DNA of 64,000 nucleotides from an uncultured Acetatifactor sp. (GTDB taxonomy: Bacteria; Bacillota; Clostridia; Lachnospirales; Lachnospiraceae), in assembly GCA_910589035.1 (NCBI GenBank), contig CAJUSI010000096.1:17159-81158 (forward strand), given 5' to 3'. Under the pieces are notes generated by a model that worked only from the letters and a program-made list of their open reading frames with translations, was not told the DNA's origin and searched no databases. A program made the translations under genes and the position numbers. Numbering within the stretch: position 1 is the stretch's first letter; the number at the start of each line of letters is the position of its first letter. This document shows positions 17,375-26,233 of this stretch, piece by piece.

Positions 17375-18826
17375 ATGGAAGAGAAACAAGATACATTGCG
17401 CATCTACCCCGTTCCCGGGGGAGCGGTGCTGCAGGAGGATTACTGCCTGCGCGTGCGGAGCGCGGGGGCACAGGAGTGGCGGGAGCTGAGGGCTTACCGG
17501 GTGAAGGTGGATATGCATGACGTGAGGTGCGCGTCCATGGCCTATTTTGATTTCAGCGGCAGGGTGGAGGTGGAGATCACCTTCCCGAAATTTTACACGG
17601 TGTACCGGGTGGACATCCGCCCGCTGGCCCTGGGGGTTGTGCCGGTCATAGAGCCGAAGCGGATTACTTTCACCCTGGATCAGCCGGCGAATCTGTCGGT
17701 GGAGATCAACAGGGATCGCTTCCACAATCTGCATCTTTTCGCCGGGGCCATGGAGGAGGGGCCGGACAGGGCGGGGGAGAATGTGCTGGTGGTGCAGGGT
17801 TCCCTGGAGCGGCCGGGCTTTCTGGGCGACGGCCTCAATGCGCAGCTGGAAGCCATGCCGGAGGGCAGGACGCTCTATGTGGAGCCCGGCATCTACTACA
17901 TCGGAGAGAGCGTCTGGCATCTGCCTTCTCATACCCGCATTTACCTGGAGGGCGGCGCGGTGCTTATCGGCGGCCTGGCTCTGGAGCATGGGGAGGGGCT
18001 GCGGATTGACGGCAGGGGTATTCTGTATCTGGCGGATTTTCACAGGTTCACCGGGATTAACGGGATACGGCTCAATCATTCGCGGGACATCGTGATCGAG
18101 AACCTGATTTTCATCAATCCGCCCCACTACACCGTGTCCCTGGGGGATTGCGAGGATGTGACGCTGCGGAATCTGAAATCCTTCAGCTGCGAAGGGTGGA
18201 GCGACGGTCTGGACATGATGAGCTGCAGGCGGGTGCTGGCGGAGGGGTGTTTTCTGCGCACGTCGGACGACTGCGTGGCTGTCTACGGCAGCCGCTGGGA
18301 CAATTACGGCGGGAGCAGGGAGATCACGATGCGGAATATGGCGATCTGGGCGGATGTGGCCCATCCCACCATGATCGGCGTCCACGGGGACTGCCGGGGG
18401 GAGGGGGATGTGATCGAGGAGATTGTCTTTGAGAATATCGACATCCTGGAGCATCATGAGTTTCAGCCCGGCTACCTGGGAGCCCTGGCCATCAACGCGG
18501 GGGATAAGAATCTGGTGAGAAACGTCACGTACAGGGATATCCGGATAGAGCCTTTTGAGCATGGAAAGGTATTGGATTTTCAGGTGAAATGGAATCAAGA
18601 CTACAATCCCGCGCCGGGCAGGGGGATTCGGAATATCCTGGTGGAAAATCTCCGGGTGATGTCAGGGGGTGGGGAGGAGCCTTCTGTGATCGCGGGGTAC
18701 AGCGAGGAATTTTCGGTGCGGGATGTACAGATCCGGGATTTTTACCGGGACGGCAGGAGGGCGGAGAGCCTGGAGGAGGCTGGTATCGCGGTGGGGGATT
18801 ACGCGGAGAATATAAAGATTGGGTAG
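17375..18826 (+). CDS. GH28-like (polygalacturonase-fold) glycosidase
   Basis: A 483-residue cytoplasmic beta-helix protein; there is no signal peptide. The start at 17375 has GGGAG seven bases upstream. Residues about 1-140 form a beta-rich N-terminal domain; the rest is the parallel beta-helix with the GH28-type acidic clusters SDGLDMM and TSDDCVAVYG and the following VHGDC. Family members hydrolyse galacturonan or related pectic and dextran-like backbones. The first cluster is SDG instead of the classical NTD, so the substrate may not be plain polygalacturonate; rhamnogalacturonan or xylogalacturonan oligomers are alternatives. It sits between GH120 and GH43 genes in the same direction. 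Confidence 0.8.
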   Translation: MEEKQDTLRIYPVPGGAVLQEDYCLRVRSAGAQEWRELRAYRVKVDMHDVRCASMAYFDFSGRVEVEITFPKFYTVYRVDIRPLALGVVPVIEPKRITFTLDQPANLSVEINRDRFHNLHLFAGAMEEGPDRAGENVLVVQGSLERPGFLGDGLNAQLEAMPEGRTLYVEPGIYYIGESVWHLPSHTRIYLEGGAVLIGGLALEHGEGLRIDGRGILYLADFHRFTGINGIRLNHSRDIVIENLIFINPPHYTVSLGDCEDVTLRNLKSFSCEGWSDGLDMMSCRRVLAEGCFLRTSDDCVAVYGSRWDNYGGSREITMRNMAIWADVAHPTMIGVHGDCRGEGDVIEEIVFENIDILEHHEFQPGYLGALAINAGDKNLVRNVTYRDIRIEPFEHGKVLDFQVKWNQDYNPAPGRGIRNILVENLRVMSGGGEEPSVIAGYSEEFSVRDVQIRDFYRDGRRAESLEEAGIAVGDYAENIKIG

Positions 18827-19043
18827 GTGCTGTGAATATGGATCCGGGTTTTACACATCTGATGACGGTTTGCCAATCCAACAGCCCCACCGCAGCGCAG
18901 TCAATTTCCTTCAGCAGGCTGAATGCGTCGAAAGGACACAATGCGTCCATAGTACACATTATGACCCTCGCGGCATTCGCAAAGTCATGGAAACGGCCTT
19001 GTGTCTGCGGCAATCTCTGGCTGGCTTTAAGACAGGCGAATTA

Positions 19044-19160
19044 TTAAACTGTAACGCTTTTTATCAGGTATGTTATTACAAAATCCGGTTTTGCGAAATC
19101 GTTGATTTTACGGCACTTTGCAGCTTATGACATACCTAACTTGAATTCGTTACAGATTAA
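19044..19160. repeat. Palindromic element with 12-of-13-bp terminal inverted repeats
   Basis: The ends TTAAACTGTAACG (19044-19056) and CGTTACAGATTAA (19148-19160) are inverted repeats, and inner blocks (AGGTATGT / ACATACCT) also pair. It ends 29 bases before the GH43 start, just upstream of its ribosome binding site. The preceding 18827-19043 has no recognisable gene and may belong to a larger dispersed sequence. Together they fill the 362-base gap between the GH28 and GH43 genes. Confidence 0.6.
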
Positions 19161-19188
19161 ACATTTTCTAAGGAAAGAAAGGAGAAAA

Positions 19189-20151
19189 ATGGCGGCATAT
19201 TTATTTGTACATTTCAAAGAGAAGAGGACGCCCGACGGGGAACAGGTCTATTTCGGCATCAGCAGGGACGGCTTCCGCTGGGAGGCCGTGAACCGGGGAG
19301 AGCCTGTGCTTTGGAGCTATCTGGGGGATAGGGGAGTGCGGGATTTCACCATCGCAAGAACCGGGGGCGGACAGTTCGTCATCCTGGCCACGGATTTGAG
19401 CCTGGCCTACGGAATGCCCTATTATTATGAGAATCGGTGGGAAAATATCGCCAGGCTCGGCAGCAAATGCCTTGTTATGTGGAAATCGGAGGATCTGATC
19501 CGCTGGTCCGAGCAGGAGATGGTGAAGCTGGGAAATGAGGATTTCGGGTGCCTGTGGGCGCCGGATATCCTGTATGACAGGGGGGAGGGGGACTATATTG
19601 TACACTGGTCCTCCTCCCACAGCAGAAATGATTTCGGGGCCAAGGGAATCTTCTATTCCAGGACGAGGGATTTCAAGACGTTTTCTGAACCGCGGCTGCT
19701 GTACGCGGGGGAGGTGACAAACTCCGGGGAGGTGGAGGTGATAGACTCCGCCATTTACGAGGAGAACGGGGCTTACTATATGTTCCTGAAATGGGCAAAG
19801 AATCCCGCCAGGGTGGTGCTGCTGCGGTCAAGCTCTCCCACGGGGGAGTATAACCGGGTGGAGGAATTCGACCGCAGCATGGAATGCCTGGAGGAGGGGC
19901 TCTATGAGGCGCCCACGGCCTTTCGGACGGCGGACGGCAGGTGGTGCCTGATGCTGGATTTCTACGGCTGCGGCGAGGAAGGACAGGGCTATGTACCTTT
20001 TCTGGCGGACAGCCTGGAAAGCGGGAAATTCGTCCGGGCGGACAAGGAATTCTCCTTCCCCTACGGGTTTAAGCACGGGACGGTGCTGCAGATCACGGAC
20101 GGGGAATATGAGAGGCTGAGGGACTTCCGGAAGCCGCCCTCCTGGAGATAA
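19189..20151 (+). CDS. GH43-type glycosidase (arabinanase/xylosidase-like)
   Basis: A 320-residue cytoplasmic protein with the five-bladed beta-propeller pattern of GH43. It contains the repeated YFGISRDGFRW-type opening blade, the CLWAPDILYD blade typical of GH43 (second acidic residue), the KWAKNP segment and GLYEAPTAF with the likely acid Glu. Members release arabinose or xylose from arabinans and arabinoxylans. The start at 19189 is set by AAAGGAG; the longer upstream frame runs into the palindromic element and is not used. The exact GH43 subfamily cannot be assigned by eye. Confidence 0.8.
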   Translation: MAAYLFVHFKEKRTPDGEQVYFGISRDGFRWEAVNRGEPVLWSYLGDRGVRDFTIARTGGGQFVILATDLSLAYGMPYYYENRWENIARLGSKCLVMWKSEDLIRWSEQEMVKLGNEDFGCLWAPDILYDRGEGDYIVHWSSSHSRNDFGAKGIFYSRTRDFKTFSEPRLLYAGEVTNSGEVEVIDSAIYEENGAYYMFLKWAKNPARVVLLRSSSPTGEYNRVEEFDRSMECLEEGLYEAPTAFRTADGRWCLMLDFYGCGEEGQGYVPFLADSLESGKFVRADKEFSFPYGFKHGTVLQITDGEYERLRDFRKPPSWR

Positions 20152-20154
20152 GGG

Positions 20155-20310
20155 AAGTCAATGAGGTGGAAGCTTTTTCCGAAAGGGGACAGGAAAGTGA
20201 TGCGTTGGAAACTTTTTCCGAAAGGGGGGAAGAAAGCAATGTGTGGGAACTTTTTTCCGGCAGGGGAGAAGAAACCAATGCGTCGGCAGCACTTTCCCGA
20301 AAAAGAGAGA
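20155..20310 (+). repeat. Four tandem copies of a 39-bp repeat
   Basis: Units start at 20155, 20194, 20233 and 20272 and share AATGNGNNGGAANCTTTTTCCGAAAGGGG. The fourth is the most divergent. 39 is a multiple of three, but no credible gene covers the array on either strand. It fills most of the 304-base gap before the GH51 gene. Confidence 0.8.
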
Positions 20311-20350
20311 GTTTTGAAAGAGGAATTCTGAGCGGTTCTTAAGCGCAAAG

Positions 20351-20402
20351 GGACAAGATTTTGTGCAGGGTGGTAAAATTTGGTTCCGGCTTGTCCGGAC
20401 TA
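20351..20402 (-). repeat. Dispersed repeat (TCCGGACAARCCGGAA family), copy 1
   Basis: On the minus strand this reads TCCGGACAAGCCGGAACCAA followed by ATTTTACC. Related stretches are at 29516-29565 and 34248-34300, and a weaker one at 53284-53316. All are intergenic. Confidence 0.5.
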
Positions 20403-20455
20403 AGAAAAAAGCGATGAAAGCAGAAGAAAAGAAGGAAAAAAGAAAGGGAGACAGG

Positions 20456-22813
20456 ATGAAGGAGATCAATGTCAGAGTGGAGGAGAGCCGGCAGATCAAG
20501 GACCAGGGGGATCTGTTCGGAATCTTTTTTGAAGATCTGAATCATGCGGCGGACGGGGGACTGTACGGGGAGATGGTGAGGAACCGGGCCTTTGAATTCG
20601 ACCCCGTCGACAATAAGAGCTATGACCACATGACCGCCTGGGAGGAGGTACAGCGGGGCGGCAGCCTTGTGCAGGCCCATATCGAGCAGTGGGCGCCCAG
20701 GAACGCCGGCAATCCCCATTACCTGGTGCTGGAGGTGCTGGCGGAGGGCGAGGGCGCAGGCATCCGGAACCTGGGATACAATTCCGGACTGTACGTCCAG
20801 AAGGATAAAGAATATCATTTTACCGCTTACTGCCGAATCCGGGGAGACCGGGAGGAGAGCCTGGAGGTGCGGCTGGAGAATGCGGAGGGGAACCGGTGCT
20901 ACGGCGCTGCGCGGCTGCGGCTGGAGCCGGGGGATTTCCGGAAACTGGAATGCGGCATCCGGGCCGATACCACGGACAGCGCCGCAAGGCTGGTGATCCT
21001 GATGCGCCGGGTCATGACGGTGGAATTCGACCTGATTTCCCTGTTCCCGAAGGAGACCTACCGGGGGCGGGAGAACGGCCTGCGCGGGGATATCGCGGGG
21101 ATGATCGAGGCCATGAAGCCCCGGTTTATGCGGTTTCCCGGCGGATGCCTCACCCACATCGGCTCCCTGGAGGCCAGGGACCGGAACGCCATGTACCGCT
21201 GGAAGAGCACCCTTGGCGAGGTGTGGGAGCGGCCGGCCAGAAGAAATTCCTGGGATTATAACCAGACCCTGGGGCTGGGGTATTATGAATTTTTCCGGTT
21301 CTGCGAGGATATCGGGGCGCAGCCCCTGCCGGTGATTGCGGCGGGCTACGATCCCCATCATCTGCGGATGGCCCCTCTGGAGGATATGCAGGAGTGGATT
21401 GACGAAGCCCTGGATCTGATCGAGTTTGCAAACGGCAAAGCGGATACGAAATGGGGAGGCGTTCGCGCCGCCATGGGGCATCCGGAAAGCTTCGGCCTGA
21501 AATATCTGGCCGTGGGAAACGAGGAGGTGGGGGACGCGTATTACGAGCGCTATGAGAAAATCCTCCGGGCGGTTAAGGCGGTTTATCCCGATATTCTGCT
21601 GATCAATTCCGCAGGCCCCAGCGCCGCGGGGAGCGAATTTGACAAGGGATGGGAGCAGGCCAGGAGGACGGACACGGCCTTTGCGGACGAGCATTTCTAT
21701 CAGTGCCCGGAATGGTTCGTGGCGAACGTCCGCCGATACGAGAGCTATGGACCGGGCCCCAGGGCCTTTCTGGGCGAGTACGCCTCCCATGGGATGAGCT
21801 GGCGGAACGCGCTGGCGGAGGCAGCCTTTATGACGGGGATGGAGAAGGCGGCGGGAATCGGCCTGGCCTGCTATGCGCCCCTCCTGGACAATGTGGACTA
21901 TACGAACTGGAAGACCACGCTGCTGCACTACGACAACCACAGGGTGTACGGGACTCCCAGCTACTATGTGCAGAAGCTGTTCATGAACTATCAGGGGGAG
22001 AAGCTGGTAGTCTCGGAGGCGGATGCGGAGAGCGCCCCGAAGCCCCTGCCGGCGTTGAAGGGAGCGGCCAGGGCGTACAGCGAGAACGCCCTGGTGAAGA
22101 TTTCAGATCTGATCATCCGCAATACGGACAGCGGAGATGTGATACGGACGGAGGATTTCCGGATCGGCCCCCGGGAGCGGGAGCGGTATCTGCCGGAGAC
22201 TGCCTGGGAAAATTATTCCATATCCTTCCGGTACTGCAGGGAGGAGGGCGGAACATTGGAGACTCTGCAGGGCGCCAGGGCCTTCAAACTGGATTTTGCC
22301 ATGAGGGATGAGCAAAACTGTCTCCAGATCGTGATGGACGGATGGGAGCGCACCGTGGCGCTGCACGGCGTGGTAAACGGATTTACCTGCGGTGCGGGCA
22401 TGATGGAGGTGGTGATGGACCGGGGGCAGGCCTACGACTGCTCCATAGAGGTATCCGGGAACCATGTCCGGGTGACGGTGGACGGCAACGTGCTGGAGCA
22501 TGATTTCCTGAGCGCGCAGCCGGAGGAAATCTATCATTCCGCGGTGCTGGACGGGGACGGCAGCCTGATCGTGAAGCTTGTCAACCTGAAGGCGGAAGGG
22601 AAAACCATCCGCATCAGGGCGGAAGGGGAGTACGGCAGATTGCAGGAGACTTCCATTTCCGGCAGGCCGGAATGGGAGAACAGCTTCGAGGAGCCGGAAA
22701 AGGTGGCCCCTGTGGAGAGCATGCGGGAGCTTGCAGGCGGGCAGGACGCCGGGGCTGAATATGAATGCGCGCTGCCGGGGTATACTTTGACGGTTTTGAA
22801 ATTTATGAAATAG
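20456..22813 (+). CDS. GH51 alpha-L-arabinofuranosidase
   Basis: A 785-residue enzyme that removes terminal arabinofuranose from arabinoxylan or arabinan oligosaccharides. The N-terminus LFGIFFEDLNHAADGGLYGE is the GH51 signature. The acid/base is E356 in AVGNEEVG and the nucleophile is E441 in FLGEYASHG. A beta-sandwich module lies between about residues 60 and 190, and an extra C-terminal beta-rich domain (about 590-700) precedes the usual end. No signal peptide, so it acts in the cytoplasm. The start at 20456 follows AAAGGGAGACAGG. About 227 bases without a gene separate it from GH29. Confidence 0.93.
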   Translation: MKEINVRVEESRQIKDQGDLFGIFFEDLNHAADGGLYGEMVRNRAFEFDPVDNKSYDHMTAWEEVQRGGSLVQAHIEQWAPRNAGNPHYLVLEVLAEGEGAGIRNLGYNSGLYVQKDKEYHFTAYCRIRGDREESLEVRLENAEGNRCYGAARLRLEPGDFRKLECGIRADTTDSAARLVILMRRVMTVEFDLISLFPKETYRGRENGLRGDIAGMIEAMKPRFMRFPGGCLTHIGSLEARDRNAMYRWKSTLGEVWERPARRNSWDYNQTLGLGYYEFFRFCEDIGAQPLPVIAAGYDPHHLRMAPLEDMQEWIDEALDLIEFANGKADTKWGGVRAAMGHPESFGLKYLAVGNEEVGDAYYERYEKILRAVKAVYPDILLINSAGPSAAGSEFDKGWEQARRTDTAFADEHFYQCPEWFVANVRRYESYGPGPRAFLGEYASHGMSWRNALAEAAFMTGMEKAAGIGLACYAPLLDNVDYTNWKTTLLHYDNHRVYGTPSYYVQKLFMNYQGEKLVVSEADAESAPKPLPALKGAARAYSENALVKISDLIIRNTDSGDVIRTEDFRIGPRERERYLPETAWENYSISFRYCREEGGTLETLQGARAFKLDFAMRDEQNCLQIVMDGWERTVALHGVVNGFTCGAGMMEVVMDRGQAYDCSIEVSGNHVRVTVDGNVLEHDFLSAQPEEIYHSAVLDGDGSLIVKLVNLKAEGKTIRIRAEGEYGRLQETSISGRPEWENSFEEPEKVAPVESMRELAGGQDAGAEYECALPGYTLTVLKFMK

Positions 22814-23040
22814 GGACTCGGGAAAGAAAGCTTTGCTCCCGGCGGGCGGATTTGAGAAGCAGCCGAAGAAAATTTACAGAAAGCCTTTGCGGAGGAGGCC
22901 GGAATCTGGTAAACTGGGAAAAGGAGCTTTGCCAGGCGGAAAAATATGGCAGAGAAACCGGTAAATGCAGTTTCGTCTTGCAACGGAAAGCGCGGGGCGC
23001 TGAAGGGAAGAGACGGAACAATTCAGTAAGGAGGAAGGCT

Positions 23041-24516
23041 ATGTATCAGATGCAGGAGTATCTCGACAGAATCGAAGCCGTAATTGCCGGGGGGCCGTAC
23101 AGGGATACCTGGGAATCCCTGTCCCGCTATCAGGTGCCGGACTGGTACAGAAAAGCGAAATTCGGTATTTTTATTCACTGGGGGATTTACAGCGTCCCCG
23201 CCTTTGGCAGCGAATGGTATTCCAGGAATATGTACATAAAGGATTCCGCGGAATACAGGCATCATGTGGAAACCTACGGGAAGCATACGGAGTTCGGGTA
23301 TAAGGACTTTATTCCCATGTTTACGGCGGAAAGGTTTGATCCGGAGGAATGGGCGGAGCTCTTTGCAAAGGCCGGCGCAAAGTATGTGGTGCCGGTGGCG
23401 GAGCACCACGACGGCTTCCAGATGTACCGCAGCGAGATTTCCCATTGGAATGCCTATGAGATGGGGCCGAAGAGGGATGTGCTGGGAGAGCTGAAGGAAA
23501 GCTGTGAGAGGCGGGGGATGCAGGTGGGCGCCTCCTCCCACAGGGTGGAGCACTGGTTTTTCATGGGCCACGGAAAGGAATTTGAGAGCGACATCAGGGA
23601 GCCCCTGGAGAGAGGGGATTTCTACTGGCCGGCCATGCCGGAGCCGGGGGATCATTTTGATCTGTTCAGCAAGCCGGAACCCTCGGAGGAATATCTTCAG
23701 GACTGGCTGGTGCGCTGTTGCGAGCTGGTGGACAAATACCGGCCGAAGATCGTATATTTCGACTGGTGGATCCAGCACAGTGCGGTAAGGCCCTGGCTGA
23801 AGAAATTTGCCGCGTATTACTATAACCGGGCCGCGGAATGGGGGAGCGGCGCGGTGATCAATTACAAGCAGGACGCCTTCTTCTTCGGCAGCGCCGTGCC
23901 GGATGTGGAGAGGGGGCAGTTCGCGGATGTGAAGCCTTATTTCTGGCAGACCGATACGGCCATTGCCCTGAATTCCTGGGGATATACGGAGCATAATGAT
24001 TTCCGGCCTGCGGAGGATATCATCTGCGACATGGTGGACATTGTCAGCAAGAACGGATGCCTTCTGCTGAATGTGGGGCCGAAGCCGGACGGCAGCTTTA
24101 CGAAAGAGGACTGGGAGGTGCTTCTGAAGATAGGAGACTGGCTCAAGGTAAACGGGGAAGCCATCTATGACAGCGGCGTCTGGAGAAAATATGGAGAAGG
24201 GCCCACGCAGATTGTGGAAGGACAGTTCTCGGACGGCATCAAGAAGAATTTCACCTGCCGGGATTTCCGCTTTACCACGGCAAAGGGACTGCTCTACGCC
24301 ATTGCCTTAAAGTGCAGTGAGAACGGGGAGTATCACATTCGTTCCCTGGCAGTACAGGACGCATCCAAACAGGCCAATTTCCATGGGATTATCAGGGATG
24401 TGGAGGCGTTGGGAACCGGGGAGAAGCCGGTGTGGAGCAGGGATGAAGAAGGGCTCCATATAAAGAGCGGCTTACAGAGCGACGCTCCGGTGGTATTCCG
24501 GATAAGCCTGGAATGA
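23041..24516 (+). CDS. GH29 alpha-L-fucosidase
   Basis: A 491-residue fucosidase. FGIFIHWGIYSVPAFGSEWYS and the VPVAEHHDGFQMYRS segment are the GH29 substrate-site motifs. The likely nucleophile is D241 in IVYFDWW. The C-terminal 110 residues form the usual beta-sandwich. AAGGAGGAAG precedes the start; no signal peptide is present, so fucosylated oligosaccharides are cut inside the cell. It is the last glycosidase of the locus, which implies that the imported glycan carries fucose next to arabinose, xylose and galacturonate, as in some pectic side chains or xyloglucan. Confidence 0.94.
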   Translation: MYQMQEYLDRIEAVIAGGPYRDTWESLSRYQVPDWYRKAKFGIFIHWGIYSVPAFGSEWYSRNMYIKDSAEYRHHVETYGKHTEFGYKDFIPMFTAERFDPEEWAELFAKAGAKYVVPVAEHHDGFQMYRSEISHWNAYEMGPKRDVLGELKESCERRGMQVGASSHRVEHWFFMGHGKEFESDIREPLERGDFYWPAMPEPGDHFDLFSKPEPSEEYLQDWLVRCCELVDKYRPKIVYFDWWIQHSAVRPWLKKFAAYYYNRAAEWGSGAVINYKQDAFFFGSAVPDVERGQFADVKPYFWQTDTAIALNSWGYTEHNDFRPAEDIICDMVDIVSKNGCLLLNVGPKPDGSFTKEDWEVLLKIGDWLKVNGEAIYDSGVWRKYGEGPTQIVEGQFSDGIKKNFTCRDFRFTTAKGLLYAIALKCSENGEYHIRSLAVQDASKQANFHGIIRDVEALGTGEKPVWSRDEEGLHIKSGLQSDAPVVFRISLE

Positions 24517-24572
24517 CGGACCCTGGGAGCCTGCTTTGCAGAATAAACTCATTTATTGTGCAGTATCTTCCA

Positions 24573-24601
24573 TTGAAAGCGCGGGGCCTGGGGCATATAA
24601 T
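24573..24601 (+). promoter_or_regulatory. Sigma-A promoter of the small helical protein gene
   Basis: TTGAAA (24573-24578) and TATAAT (24596-24601) are 17 bases apart, 29 bases before the start codon region with GGAGGGTACAGG. Confidence 0.75.
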
Positions 24602-24629
24602 GGTCTAAAAGGGCAGAGGAGGGTACAGG

Positions 24630-25052
24630 ATGGCGATCAGAGATTACGGAAGGGAAGTAAATGAAGCCGTGTTGGCTGGAAGGGAAGCGCTTGCGCGTCT
24701 GAACGAGGCGAGAAGCCTTCTGGACAGCGCCGGGAACTGGGGAATTGTGGATATACTGGGGGGCGGTCTCCTGACCACAATGATCAAGCGCTCCAAAATG
24801 AAGGACGCCGATTCGGTGATGCAGGAGGCCCGCCACGCGCTGAAACGCTTTCAGAAAGAGCTGATGGATGTGGAGAATATCCCGGAATTCCACATAGAGA
24901 TGGGGGATTTCCTGGCTTTTGCGGATTACTTTTTTGACGGTATCATAGCGGATGTGATGGTACAGTCCAGGATAAGCGATGCCAAAAGGCAGGTGGATAA
25001 CGCCATTCGCAAGGTGGAGTACATTATGAACCAGCTGAGGGCCTGCAGATGA
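24630..25052 (+). CDS. Small helical protein of unknown function
   Basis: A 140-residue protein without membrane segment or signal peptide. It is almost entirely helical with heptad-like spacing (EAVLAGREALARLNEARSLL; MQEARHALKRFQKELMDV; AKRQVDNAIRKVEYIMNQL). A glycine patch GNWGIVDILGGGLLTTMIK lies near residue 50. I have seen similar conserved proteins in Clostridia but can name no function. It has its own promoter and terminator, so it is monocistronic. Confidence 0.75.
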   Translation: MAIRDYGREVNEAVLAGREALARLNEARSLLDSAGNWGIVDILGGGLLTTMIKRSKMKDADSVMQEARHALKRFQKELMDVENIPEFHIEMGDFLAFADYFFDGIIADVMVQSRISDAKRQVDNAIRKVEYIMNQLRACR

Positions 25053-25066
25053 TGCAGGTCCTTTCT
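25039..25066 (+). terminator. Terminator hairpin overlapping the end of the helical protein gene
   Basis: GGCCTGCA and TGCAGGTCC pair around GATGA, which contains the stop codon, followed by TTTCTT. Confidence 0.5.
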
Positions 25067-25222
25067 TCGGACTTGCTTCTGCAGACGGTATGCAGAATGG
25101 GAGATAATGATGCGGTAAAATAATGATGCAGTAAAATAACGGCAATGCGAATTCTCCTATAAAATATTCCGGGCCTTATGCCGAAATAAACAATGTAAGG
25201 ACATAAGGACAGGTAAAGAGCT

Positions 25223-25275
25223 AAGGACAGCAGACAGATGTGTATACAGACGTTTGCTGTCTTTGTGTTTTTTCA
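25223..25275 (+). terminator. Hairpin with T-run upstream of the LytTR regulator
   Basis: GACAGCAGAC (25226-25235) pairs with GTTTGCTGTC (25252-25261) and is followed by TTTGTGTTTTTTC. No gene ends just before it. In the 399-base gap 25053-25451 the sequence TGCCGAAATAAA also occurs twice (near 25171 and 25370), with an inverted form ATTTCGGC near 25285. A hairpin with a T-run in the leader could be an attenuator of the downstream genes. Confidence 0.5.
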
Positions 25276-25451
25276 TTAACATTATTTCGGCGATGAATCC
25301 GGACGGCAACGGTTGATGACATTGAGGACAGTATTTCGTTACATTTTCCGAATGTCCGGCCTTCTATCTGCCGAAATAAAAAACAGCCGGCGAAGCGCGG
25401 TCTGCAGGGAGCTGCAGCCGCGCCGCAGGCGGGACATGTAAGAGGTGGGGC

Positions 25452-26147
25452 ATGAGGATCGCGGTATGTGACGACGATAAAGAGAACTGTGCGCAGCTTT
25501 GCAGCTGGATGAGAAAACTGGAACCGGATTGTCAGGTGGTGTGTTTTCATACTTGCAGACAGTTTCTGGGGACGGGGCAGCATTTTGATATCCTTTTCCT
25601 GGATATCAGGATGGAGCAGATGGGCGGAATGGAAGTGGCGAGAGCGCTGCGGCTCAGCCGGGAAAAAACCATCCTGATATTCGTGACGGCCTTAAAGCAG
25701 TATGCGCCGGAGGCGTTTGAGGTTTCCGCCTTCCATTATCTGCTTAAGCCGGTGGCCGAAGAGAAGTTCTGCAGTGTATTTGAGAGTGCCTGCAGGGAGG
25801 CCAGAAGGCTGGAAAGCGCAAACAGAGAAATCCTTATTTTCAGAACCAAGTCCAGAAATTTTGCCGTTCAGAAAGATGAAATTCTGTATGTGGAAAGTGA
25901 AAGACGCAAGGTGGAAATTCATACGCAGAGGGAAAATATTACGGTGTACGCCACCATGAAGCATTTGGAGAAGGAGCTGGGAGAGGGATTCTACCGATGC
26001 CACAGGGGATATCTGGTAAATATGGCCTATGTTTCAGAGTACGGAATGGGTACCATTCAGCTGCAGAATGGCGAGAGCATCTACCTGGCCAGGGATAAGT
26101 ATTCGGAATTTGTCAGAGCATATACAGGCTATCTTAAGCACTGCTGA
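25452..26147 (+). CDS. LytTR-family response regulator
   Basis: A 231-residue regulator. Residues 1-120 are a receiver with D7-D9 and phospho-acceptor D51 in LFLDIRM. Residues about 130-230 are the LytTR DNA-binding domain with RCHRGYLVNM. No kinase gene is next to it, so it is an orphan here. It lies 86 bases before the FliD-tail-like gene, which in turn is 45 bases before an unknown protein; all three run in the same direction and could form one unit. Its target genes cannot be read from the sequence; LytTR sites are short direct repeats and were not identified with confidence. Confidence 0.9.
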   Translation: MRIAVCDDDKENCAQLCSWMRKLEPDCQVVCFHTCRQFLGTGQHFDILFLDIRMEQMGGMEVARALRLSREKTILIFVTALKQYAPEAFEVSAFHYLLKPVAEEKFCSVFESACREARRLESANREILIFRTKSRNFAVQKDEILYVESERRKVEIHTQRENITVYATMKHLEKELGEGFYRCHRGYLVNMAYVSEYGMGTIQLQNGESIYLARDKYSEFVRAYTGYLKHC

Positions 26148-26233
26148 GCCGGCGGTGCCGGAACTGCTTTGGAAAACAAGGAGCGGAAAGTGAAAGCATG
26201 ACGGAAAAAACAGAACAGGAGGAAGGGTAAAAA

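Noticed and set aside
18827..19130. Overlapping short frames between the GH28 and GH43 genes
   Set aside because: No domain or start signal; they lie in repeat-like sequence.
20155..20310. Possible repeat protein on the minus strand (13-residue repeats)
   Set aside because: The frame has no ribosome binding site and overlaps the 3' end of GH43 and the GH51 leader; the repeat is better read as non-coding.
20339..21940. Minus-strand frame of 533 codons opposite the GH51 gene
   Set aside because: Shadow of a GC-rich coding sequence; the plus strand has catalytic residues and family motifs throughout.
25160..25390. Sigma-28-type flagellar promoter (GCCGAAATAA) before the LytTR regulator
   Set aside because: The sequence differs from GCCGATAA, no matching TAAA -35 box was found at the right distance, and no flagellar genes are present.
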